From Chimonanthus salicifolius (taxonomy: Eukaryota; Streptophyta; Magnoliopsida; Laurales; Calycanthaceae): 64,000 nucleotides of DNA. Under the pieces are notes generated by a model. That model was not told where the DNA came from, did not search any database, and saw nothing but the letters and a program-made list of their open reading frames with translations. The position numbers were made by a program, and so were the translations under genes. The stretch spans positions 29,866,869 through 29,930,868 of the forward strand of contig CM023533.1 in the NCBI GenBank assembly GCA_013350335.1, given 5' to 3'. Shown piece after piece: positions 49,623 through 59,332 of the stretch (the first letter of the stretch is position 1; every line of letters starts with the position of its first letter).

Positions 49623-49821
49623 TGATACCCTGCTCCTTTGTGAGCACACTACTGATGTGGGAAGTCTCACATCGGTAGTGGAGGAAGAAATTTTGGAGTT
49701 TATTTGAAGCCATCCCATGTAATATTTTGTGAGGCCTTTTAAGTCTGACCATGTGGAACAGGGTCCAGGAATAAAATCGTGGGGGCTTACTTGTGTGCGA
49801 GGTCAAAAGCGGACAATATCA
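49623..49821 (+). mobile_element. TRIM-like solo LTR
   Basis: The 199 bp unit starts TGATACCCTGCTCC and ends GCGGACAATATCA, giving the TG...CA ends of an LTR. It contains 'gggaagtctcacatcggtag', a word typical of small plant TRIM/SMART LTRs, and 'gggggcttacttgtgtgcga'. The flanks aattg and cattg agree at 4 of 5 bases, fitting a 5 bp duplication. There is no second LTR, primer-binding site or internal region, so recombination between LTRs is the likely history. Confidence 0.75.
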
Positions 49822-49826
49822 CATTG

Positions 49827-50223
49827 AATCAAACTCTAAACTCTGTTTTCGGGTCGAGTCAGGTCGTTAGACAAATGACTCTTACGTGAGTCTATATGAA
49901 TCGGTGAGTTTGGAAAGATTTTAATTTGTACATAATGCTTATAAAATTTTCTCTCAACTAAAATAAAATAAATTATATTTTTTAAATTCGTATCAAAATT
50001 TTTGAGACTGATTTGCAAGTAATGAAATCACGGCTAAAGAAAGATTAACAATTGGAAGAATTATAATTGAAAGTTATTTTTACAGAAAATAATTGGATGC
50101 AAAAACTTCACTGTGATAATAATTTCTAACGGACACGGTGTGTCTCGGTAGTGGAGACTGGGGGAAGGCGGGTTCTAGATGAGTTCCAGCAAAGCTCCCA
50201 AAGGTATCACGCAAATGCCATGG
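49827..50223. other. Intergenic, nothing recognised
   Basis: Distal upstream sequence of the next gene. Short open frames on the minus strand overlap it but show no domain. Confidence 0.4.
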
Positions 50224-50380
50224 CTTGCCACGTGTGGTATAAGATCGTGACACGTGCATGGGAAAGTACACGTTGCAGCGAGACATGTTCATTTCATCGT
50301 CGTCATCCTGGAAGAAAATGTTACCGCTTTCCTTCTCTTTGGCAGCATATATACGGAAAGCCTCATCCCAACCTTTAAAT
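50224..50380 (+). promoter_or_regulatory. Promoter with G-box/ABRE motifs and TATA box
   Basis: Two CACGTG cores occur at 50229-50234 (in GCCACGTGTGG) and 50251-50256 (in GACACGTGCATG), plus an ACACGTTG at 50268-50275. A TATATA sits at 50348-50353, about 60 bases before the start codon of the following gene. Clustered CACGTG with ACGT variants is the usual arrangement for bZIP-driven abscisic-acid or seed expression in plants. The motifs are seen; the response is inferred. Confidence 0.6.
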
Positions 50381-50408
50381 AGTGCAAGAAAGATTGAGTT
50401 GAGATACG

Positions 50409-53203
50409 ATGTATGCGACTCGCCTGGTTCGTCTTCAACCACACCTTCATCTCTCGCCGCCCTTTCAATCTTCTATCAGAAGAGGAACGGCAAGTCTCAG
50501 ATTCCGAGCAGAAAGAGCCGACGAGCACGTGAAACAAGATAAAAGCCAGCAAGAGATGGAGAAGGAGAAGCATGACAAGAAGGAAACTGGGTATACCTTT
50601 CTCTTTCCCTCCTCTGATTTTGAGAATATTGAGAGTAAAATTACTAAAATGAAATAGGGCTTAACTTAAGGTCGGATTTGTCTATTTTTATTTTATGCTA
50701 TTTCTATTATTGGAAATGGATGCCTATCCATATGGATCAGGGTCTAAATCTAGGGATCTCGGGATTTCTATGACTGAGATATTTCAGAATTTCCATGGCC
50801 AAGATATTTCAGTCAATAGTCATTATATCAACCAGAGAGAAAACCCATAATATCAACCAGAGAGAAAATCAGAGAGAAAAAAAGTTCAGCCGATTTTTAT
50901 TTTTTATTGGTCTAAATCTAGGCATCTCGGGATTTCTATGACCGAGATATTACAGAATTTTCATGGCCAAGATATCTCAGTCGATACGCATAGTATCAAC
51001 TAGAGAGAAAGATATTTCAGAATTTCCATGGCCAAGATATCTTAGTCGATACGCATAGTATCAACTAGAGAGGAAAAAAATGTTCAACTGATTTTTATTT
51101 TTTATTTAAAAATAAATATCGACGTAGGTCCAGTTGATATTTCGGTCATCTCGATCATATTTCTGATATTTATATTTATATTTTTTTAAAATAGTATTTT
51201 TTTATTTTTTTAAATGAATTTTTCTCTCTAATTTTTATTTTACAAATCTCTGCTGTATCGCTCAGATCTCGCCGATAGTGATACATCTTATATCGGTTAA
51301 GATATCTCAACCTGATATCAGATATCAGCGAGATATCTCGGGCATTTTTTAACCTCTGAGATAGATGAAAACCCTGAACTCCTTGTTGGGGCCCTTTTGC
51401 AAATTAAAATATGGAAAAAGTAAGTGTAAAGCCCAATTCTAGGACCAATCAAATTACAAGGAAGTCAAGGTTGTATGGGCTTTATTTGCGGGGCTTTCAA
51501 TGATTAATCCTAAGCGCTGTAAATGTCATATTTCTTTAGATTTATGTCTATTTTGTCTATTTTGATTTTTTTTTCATCTTTATATAAAAAAAAAAAAAAT
51601 CAAGTTTTTGGACGATGGAACTTCATTTTTTTTAATTTGATTGTCCTTGTGACAATTATCCAATTCTTTTGTCATAAAGTGGGACCCACCTTTCAACCCA
51701 GTTGTTTGCTAGACTGGTGTGTAATTGGCTAGTCGAGCCCGAGTTTGCTAGGCTCAATCCAGTAATCTGAGCTAGGTTACTTTGGGTCCAACCTTGGGCC
51801 CAATTTAGGTCTCAAGATCCAATTTCCAATGGGTTAGGACTAGGAAGTGTTCTTTCAAACCCCCAACCCGGCCCAAAACCCTATGGAAGCATTCACCCCA
51901 TTTCTCCATCTTCTGATATACTAAAACTTCTCTACATCTATATTGTTGTATTCCGAAACATCCACACCAGGTCTCCATCGATCCCAATTTATGATTATAA
52001 TCATGACATACAAAATGTGCAAGGTCTTTGCTTGAGTCATATAAAATTCTGGAAGGCTCAGGCTTGAGCAAAACAGGCCAAGTTGGACTCAGGCTTAAGC
52101 AAACCCAAGCCTTTGCTCCATCCGTATATGTATATTTAAAAAGAAAAGAAAAGAAAAAATCTCCCATACATGTTGCTTGTTAGTTTATATACCTCATTTC
52201 AAATTATTTCTAGTTTACATTAGTGTGGTGATATGCAGAGATATAATGCACGATTCATTTGGACCGGGGTATTCTACTCGATCGGAAGAAGAAGGATTTG
52301 GTGGAATTTATGGAGGATTTCCTAAGGAAGAAGAGGATAAAGGCACACATGAAACCCATCCAAGTAAGACGCTTCAATCACATGAATTTTCCCCTCCCCT
52401 CCTCCCCAATTAAAAGACAGTAAAACATTACATGTTTCTGGTTGTAAGAAAATTCATTTTATTCATGAATTTATTCAGTATGGACTCGGTATCCATCTGA
52501 TGCTGGTCCTGAGATACCCTAAAACGTCAGGGGCCCTATGCGGCAAAATGGTTAAGATGGCCCTACTGCAGAGGTTCTAAAATCTCAAGAGCCCTACTGC
52601 TGGTTATATTTTAGACTTATTTTGGGAGGGTTGCTAGGGTTTAGTCATTTCGTTTCTCTAGGGAATCTGAGTCCACGTGAGTTCTTAAACTTTCATACCA
52701 CTTGTTCGGATTGGAATTCATCTTTTCCATTTCTCTAGCATCTTTTCCGTTTCTCTAGGAAATCTGAGTCCACGTGAGGTCTTAAACTTTCGTACCACTT
52801 GTTAGGATTGGTATTCATCTTTTCCGTTTCTCTAGGGAATCTGAGTCCACATGAGGTCTTAAACTTTCATACTACTTGTTAGGATTGGTATTCATCTTTT
52901 CCGTTTTTCTAGAAAATCTGAGTCCACATGAGGTCTTAAACTTTCATACCACTTGTTAGGATTGGTATTCATCTTTTCCGTTTCTCTAGGGAATCTGAGT
53001 CCACATGAGGTCTTAAACTTTCATACCATTTGTTAGGATTGGTATTCATCTAAAAAGATTAGCCTTTTAGTGATAAATAGACTGTTTCTGTCTAACACCT
53101 TGGATGTCTTCTTTTGAAATCAGAGTATGACACTACACAAGGAAGTGAAGTAAAACAGAAGGAGAAAGGGCGACATCAACATGAGAAGATGGCACAGACC
53201 TGA
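50409..53203 (+). CDS. Small hydrophilic protein with presequence-like N-terminus, three exons
   Basis: Exons 50409-50590, 52239-52363 and 53124-53203 join by good GT-AG sites in matching phases (donors GG|GTATAC and A|GTAAGA, acceptors TGCAG| and ATCAG|) to give 128 residues. Residues 1-35 are rich in Arg, Leu and Ser without acids (MYATRLVRLQ...), as in a mitochondrial or plastid presequence. The rest is highly charged and nearly free of hydrophobic runs: KQDKSQQEMEKEKHDKKETG, then DIMHDSFGPGYSTRSEEEG, FGGIYGG and a Lys/Glu/His-rich tail. It resembles late-embryogenesis or stress proteins in composition only; I do not recognise the family. The G-box/ABRE promoter supports stress or seed expression. 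Intron 1 holds a 622 bp hAT-like element and intron 2 a 77 bp minisatellite. The consistent splicing phases make chance unlikely. Confidence 0.7.
50738..51359. mobile_element. TATCGG-family hAT-like element in intron 1 of the small gene
   Basis: It starts CAGGGTCTAAATC and ends, in reverse complement, CAGAGGTTAAAAAATGCC. The flanking 8-mers atatggat and agatagat agree at 6 of 8. The left half is a direct repeat: 'aatctagggatctcgggatttctatga' words occur twice and 'tttccatggccaagatat' three times with small changes. It has no coding capacity. Confidence 0.6.
52653..53050. repeat. 77 bp minisatellite, five copies, in intron 2
   Basis: Copies start at 52653, 52750, 52827, 52904 and 52981. Each carries 'gaatctgagtccac', 'ggtcttaaactttcatac' and 'ggattggtattcatc'. 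The period is exactly 77 bp from copy 2 on; a 20 bp partial duplication separates copies 1 and 2. Copies differ by only a few bases, so the array is young. Confidence 0.9.
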
Positions 53204-53314
53204 TTTTCTGTTACTCCGTTTACAAAATAATGAGTAGGGAATGTGTTAATACTCTTAAACATAAGAATGCATAATATTTTCTTGTTTTTCTCCTCTTGGA
53301 GATCGTTTGCTGCT

Positions 53315-53550
53315 ACTGCTATTATCTATTTTAATGAGCTTTTTTGGATTACAATCTAAAAGTATACAACAACTTTTGTGAGATGGACTGTCTAATTTTA
53401 ATCTACTAAATAGTTTTAGCAGTATCGACTGCTATTATCTATTTTAATGAGCTTCTTTGGATTACAATCTAAAAGTAGACAAAGTAGACAACATCTACTT
53501 TTGTGAGATAGGATTGTCTAATTTTAATCTACCAAATAGCTTTAGCGGTC
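53315..53550. repeat. Tandem duplication of about 113 bp
   Basis: The block 'actgctattatctattttaa' at 53315 recurs at 53428, followed both times by 'ttggattacaatctaaaagta' and 'tgtctaattttaatctac'. The second copy is slightly longer through an internal 'gtagacaaagtagac' expansion. It lies in the 3' flank of the small gene. Confidence 0.85.
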
Positions 53551-55164
53551 TGACTTTAAGATATAGTTCTTTAGGCGAACTCAGATCGGTTTTTATGCAC
53601 TTACAAAATATAAAATCATCATATATTTTTTACAAAATGGTTGGTCGGTTGAACTTAATTTTAGTCTTATTGGAGTCTATGAGCACTCTCTCTTTTTAAG
53701 TCAGCTTACTTTTACACCTTAAAACTTGTCCTCTTCTACACCAACTCATATTTGTACTTAAAATTAGCTCACATTGGCATCAAAAGTCAGTCTATTTTTC
53801 AAAACAAAACTACTACTCCTAATTTCAAACCAATTATTCAGAGAAAATAGAATCTCGATTCATACATTCAATGGAAAACTGTAAATCACACATAAGATAT
53901 ATTGAATGCACGAATTCACTAATTGGGATCTTAACGCACTCAATTTAATAAAATTAAATTATTAAAATTATTAGTAGTCATCGTATTATTTCAACAAGAA
54001 ACTCAATTAACTTACAATTTCACATACTAGGAAAAAATTCATATAAAAATTAAAATCTTTTCATTTATTCAATCCTAATCACACCTCACAGAGCAATACT
54101 AGTACTAATTTTAGTGAAAAGTGCACATAGGATAATTTATTTTAATTAGATGTTTTTAAAATTAATTAATTTTTTGAGTAGTCGAAATTATTATAGTAGT
54201 TCATAACAACACTAAAAACGTGGTAAGCGTTGCATCCAATATTATTTTTTTGAATTATATGCAATTCCTTTTTTTTTAAATATAAATCTAGACCTGATTT
54301 TCCTATGAAAATACTTTTTTATCAAATCTTTAGATCTGAAATATAAAAAATTAAAATTAAAAAAAATTGAAGAAGAAAATGAAGAAAAAGTATTGCATGA
54401 AGGAATAAAAAATGAGTAAAATGTGTAATTCACTTATTTTTGGTGCATTTGGAATAAAAAAATGTTGGGTAAAATAGATAAAAAATGAGTAAAATATGTA
54501 ATTCACTTATTTTTGGTGCATTTGGAGTAAAAATATTCGGTAAAATAGATAAAATGGGTGTTTCTAGGCAAAAAAGTATTAGTGCATCCATCACAAAAGG
54601 TGTAAATAGTAGAAAATTTATTAAGTAAAGTAATAAATGAGAGTAAAGAAGCCTTTATTGAATAAATTTATTTATATAAATTGAAATGTTTTTTTTCTTT
54701 TTAATTGTTATTTGTACTATTTATATTAATTTTAATAATTAATTTGTATATTTTGATAAATTTGCTAAAATAAGTATTAATTTTCTTCATATTAGAATAA
54801 ATATTCAATAAATAGTCAAGTTTTATATTTTAAAAATAAAATTACAATAAATAAAAATAAAAATATAATAAAAATCTTAATTTATTAGAAATTTATCAAG
54901 ATATAATTACAATATTACTATTTATCATGTTTTTAATATGATTTTATTTACAATTTACTACAGTACCAATAAATATACATTATAAATATTTTACAGATAA
55001 AATTATAATAAATTTGAAAATATCACTAATATTTTAACATTACAACAATTCACGATATAAAATACACAAATACTAACGCTGGACAAGTGTACAGATATAA
55101 TTAAAGCAGGACTTGTTGGCGCGTTTCATGAGGAGTCTACAAGCTTCCAATCGACAACCTGGCG
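53551..55164. other. Very AT-rich intergenic DNA
   Basis: No gene is visible. A direct duplication with a 73 bp period lies at 54408-54555 ('aatgagtaaaat', then 'ttcacttatttttggtgcatttgga' type words twice). From 54600 to 55070 the DNA is almost pure A/T. Composition changes sharply at about 55080. Confidence 0.5.
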
Positions 55165-55527
55165 TGAGAACAAACGCCGTGCCACGTGTACCCAGGTGCG
55201 TCGCAACGGTCATTCCAAACAGATACCTCCACTAAAAACAGGCGTCATCAATATCTCAGCCGTTCATGTCTACTGAACCAAACGATATCCGTCCGTAGAT
55301 TTCGTCAAAACTTTTCAATAAATAGTAACCATCGTTCTTTTCATTTTGTGTTATCTTCTCTTCCCATCTGCGAGCCGTTGCCCTTCTCTTCTTTGCGTTC
55401 TCAATTTTTTACTCGTTCGGTTTGAGGACACATCTGATCGAGCGATCTAGTTCTTTGAGGAAGTTCTTTTTACTTTCTCCGTATTTTTTCTCTTTGTAGG
55501 TTTTTTCGTGGGCGTTTTTCTTTTCAG
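55165..55527 (+). promoter_or_regulatory. Promoter and 5' UTR exon of an unidentified transcript
   Basis: A G-box in GCCACGTGTACC (about 55181) is followed by 'cagccgttcatgtctac', a TATA-like 'caataaatagta' at 55317-55328, and a C/T-rich leader from about 55350. The leader ends at a strong splice donor CAG|GTACGT (55527/55528). The intron that would follow opens with T/G-rich sequence typical of plant leader introns. I could not find the coding exons downstream with confidence. Confidence 0.4.
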
Positions 55528-57948
55528 GTACGTGCAAGATGGATCTGATCGTGGCAGTTATCGTCGGATCTGCTTGCATCTCATGGATCGGGTCTTGGAT
55601 CTGATGTATGGCCGTAAAAATGGGTAGTTTGAGCTTCGATCTTCGTTTGATCTAGAAAAGCTGATAACTTCAGAGATTGTTGTGCTGTTGTGGTGGGTAT
55701 CTTTGGGGGATTGGGGCAGAAATCGCTAGTGTGTCTGAGGGGGAGGGGGTGGTATGTATGTGGTGATGGATATGTCATCAGACCTTTGCCATGATAGGTG
55801 CGCTTGCATGGCAGGTCAAAATCCTAATAAAAATCTGTTTTTTTTGGTTGTTTTGGGAGATCGCACGAGGCTGAAAGCGCCCGGGATCTCCCAAATTGTG
55901 GTGTCTGGTTTTTCTTTTATTTTTTCTTTGTTATCTTATTTCCTGACACTGCAACCGCATTCACGCATCGATAATCCGAGCAGATATCGGTAATCCAGTC
56001 ACAAAGGAAGTACAAATCTGCATTTCTAACAATGATTCTACTCTCAAACCAATTTTTTTGGTCGAATTTAATGAGGTATTACACTCTTACATGAATATGT
56101 TTCATTTATATTTACATTCAAAATTAACTTTTTTAAGAAATTGGTATTACACGAAAATAAACCAGCAGGAGGCTGGTGCTACTCTGCTTTTCCATATTAA
56201 CGATTTTATCTATGGCTTAAAAGCTTTTGTCACCTCTTCCCTCCTCTTCCTTCTTTTATGCATTTGCACCATATTATTTTCAATTCTGGTTGTACATGTC
56301 ATGAGGATTCCTGCTTCTGAAGATAATAAGTAGATGTAAGATGTATACATATTTAGATGCTTTGCTTCTCACGATGACTAGATGTATGTCCAACTTCTTG
56401 AAATTTTGTGAGGTTCTTTTTTGGCTTTAAGAATTACATGGTTTAAAAGATAAGAATTCATAAAATAGCATTAAATGTTTGGTCTTTGAAATTTAAAATT
56501 ATACTTTTGAATGGAATTGGTACGGTGGGAATTTTCAATCTAAACACGGTAAAACCTTTTTCCCGTTTGCGAGTTACATGTAGCAAAAAGATCAAAGAAC
56601 TTTCTGCTTTAAATTGGTGAGCAAAATTTTAATTGATTGTACATCAGTAGCTATTAATCAAATTTGTGTTCAGATTGCCTTTATAGAACCGAAAGTGAAA
56701 ATAATCGTTGCAATCTCAAACTCATGGATGGAAATTAAATGAGTGCTCGCTGCCTTTCCTACCTACAGAGGCACCATATCCAGCTTCTCTAGTTTTATCC
56801 CACCTGACAACAGGTTATGTTTCATTCTGGATTTGCATCTCAGCAACAAGGATACAAAATTGATCATTAGGATTTATTTTGTAGTTTTCATTATTCGTGA
56901 AATCTCTCAGTACATGGTCTTTCTTGAATCGGGATTTTGGCAATTGGAGATCTTATTTATTAGTTTAACCTCTTGTTATGTGGATACCTGAATTACCTTC
57001 TTACAAATTGGCTATTTATTCATGTTTTTAATGTTAATTACATGGAAACAAGTACATTTAGTTTTCTATTTAATAATTTTATGGCAATATCTTTCCGATG
57101 AGCTTTTATACAATTGTACACGTGTGATCATACTTGTACAGATTCAGTTTATTGACGATGGAGATATTTGTAAGAATCTTTGCTTGTAATGGTTGGGACT
57201 CACTGTATTTACCAAAATATGTACGTGAGGATGTTGTCAGTTGAGGGTTGATAGTGAATGGAAAATGAGCAAATGCTGGAAGTGTATTTTTTGTTCAAGT
57301 TGGAAGGTTAATTAGGCAGAAGATTTTTTGCTCGGACTTCAATTATATTTGCTGATCCTGCGAGTGAGGAGGGTGTCGATGCTGTGAAGAAAAATGACAT
57401 TCTAAGGATTTCTATCGACGACACTTTTCAATTGCAATCATAGACTTTCTTCTGGGATGGAATTGCCAATTGGCTGTTTGAGGTATATGATCTGATTGTA
57501 AGCATTTTGTTAAATCCTTCCCATGCTTTTAGTTATATTATTTGAGGTCAATAATTATGCTTTTAGTTATGGTAAATTATTCATGAAATTAGTTAGTAAT
57601 TTGCATTTTTAACAGATTGCACTTTCTATTTTTTTTCCTTAGTATGATGGTCTTTACATTGTATTTCTGCAGATGGTTGAGTAATATGATATAGATGTAG
57701 ATTTGGGTTGGGAATTATGACTAGACTTTTGTTTGATGTTTATTTTTCTGAGGGTTGGCAATTTTTGTGTTATTTGCTCTGTCTATTCACTTAGGGTTTT
57801 CCAAATAAATCCATTTTGGGTAATGCTCCTAGTTATTTGGAGCCCTGTTTTCTTTGATTCGAGGGTTGGAGTAATTTAGTGCCAAGTCTCAGTACAATTT
57901 TTACTCCCCTTTAATGGGTTGTTCGGTGTGTGAAATCTGGTGCTCTAG
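55528..57948 (+). other. Possible leader intron and decayed gene body
   Basis: The composition to about 57900 is T-rich and less repetitive than its neighbours, as in a transcribed region. An exon-like piece at 56765-56812 (after 'cctacctacag', before CAACAG|GTTATG) and the coding-like stretch at 57312-57440 are the only candidates for exons. I cannot assemble them into one protein. Confidence 0.25.
57312..57440 (+). pseudogene. Short coding-like fragment, unidentified
   Basis: Forty-three codons are open before TAG. The middle reads RTSIIFADPASEEGVDAV and then KKNDILRISIDDTF, with protein-like composition and balanced codon use in an otherwise T-rich stretch. There is no start codon and no clear acceptor. 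It could be the last exon of the transcript that begins near 55350, or a gene remnant. I do not recognise the family. Confidence 0.25.
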
Positions 57949-58860
57949 GAGTGAGCGATGTGGTGGCCATATGGTATATCCACCGAACATGGACGGCATG
58001 GGAGTGGCTATTGGTGGGGTCCAGATCACTTGTGGTTAAATGGCTGGCTACACATCTGTTATCTGTAGCCAGTCATTTAACCACAAATGGTGTGGGATCC
58101 ACCAATAGGTACTTGTGGTTAAATAGATGGTTACATATAACAGATGTGTAGCCAGCTATTTCTCTCTCTCTCCTCTTTTATATATATATATATAGTTTTT
58201 GATTTTTTTGATTTTCTCTTTTTATTTATTTATTTGATTATTTTGGATTTTTTGTTTTGTTTTTGGGTATAATTTGTATATTAGGGCGAATAATTATTTT
58301 GTCCTTTACTTTATTATTTTATTTTTTATACAAAAAATAAAAAATAACTCTTTACTTCTTTTTTTTTTTTCCTTTACATTTACACCAAATATATGAGAAA
58401 TAAAAAATTAAAATTATTTTTTAATGTATATGTAATGTATTTTTATTTATACTAGAGTATGTAATGTCTTTTTAATTTATTTATTTCCAGTATCACAAAT
58501 ATGTATGTCTTTTTAATATATTTAATTTCTTGTGAGAGAATGTATGTTTTTTAATTTATTTAATTATTTGTGAGAAAATATATATGTTTTGTTAATTTAT
58601 TTAATTACTTGTAAAAAAATATGTAATGTCTTTATATTTATTTTCTTTTAAATTTGTTAAAAAATGTACATAAAAAAATAATTAAAAAAAATTAAAAAGT
58701 AGCCATTTTAGTATAAATTCTAGTTAACACTATACCGTGTGATGAGGTTGGTTAAAAATTATAGCCAGTCATGTCATAAAAAAAAATACTATTTAATTAT
58801 ATGACTGGCTACATTTAGTGACATAGCCAGCCATATATGGCTATTCCACACCACTTGCCC
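57949..58860. mobile_element. 912 bp MITE-like element, PIF/Harbinger-like ends
   Basis: The left end (gagtgagcgatgtggtggcc, then atatgg) is an imperfect inverse of the right end (reverse complement GGGCAAGTGGTGTGGAATAG, then CCATATATGG). The 3 bp flanks TAG and TAA fit the three-base duplications of PIF/Harbinger elements. Inside, 58009-58108 forms a further hairpin of about 45 bp per arm ('ctattggtggggtcc' against 'ggatccaccaatag'; 'tgtggttaaatggctgg' against 'ccagtcatttaaccaca'). The remainder is A/T-rich. Confidence 0.6.
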
Positions 58861-59332
58861 TAAGGTTCGGGTGGTAAATATGCTCGGCCGTAATCTGTAG
58901 TGCTGTTAGGGCGGACCGTACGTGCTGATATGCCTTATTTTTATTTAATTTTAAATGAAGTTAATGAATATTTTATGGAAAATCTAGAAAATTTTAAAGA
59001 TAAAATCATTTAGACATTCAAATGTTTTAATCTTATGAAATTGATAATTTAAATTATAATTAAAATTAATGTAAAAATGTCAAGAAATTTTAAACAAATG
59101 AGACAATGGTAAATTAATGTCTCTTGAGTATTTCCTTCTTGGTTTTGTATTGGAAAATGCATCCTACACTTAAATAAAAAAAAAAGTGATGCGGGCATAT
59201 GTGATGGTTAAGAGAATCTTGTTTTTTTATTTATGTCCAAGACCCAACATAGTGGACTTTGCAGCTCAATAATATATTTGAGCGTTATTATTTAAGTTTT
59301 TAGAGTTAATTACAATAGGCATGTTAATTTTT
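58861..59332. other. Intergenic, nothing recognised
   Basis: AT-rich spacer between two transposons, with no gene visible. Confidence 0.4.

Noticed and set aside
50080..50573. Two minus-strand frames of 94-120 codons
   Set aside because: They overlap the promoter and first exon of the plus-strand small gene, whose splice phases and motifs are better supported.
51805..52167. Minus-strand frame of 120 codons in intron 1 of the small gene
   Set aside because: No domain, no splice context, and the composition follows the intron sequence.
52653..53050. CRISPR-like direct repeats
   Set aside because: The whole 77 bp unit repeats without unique spacers, and the DNA is a plant intron; it is a minisatellite.
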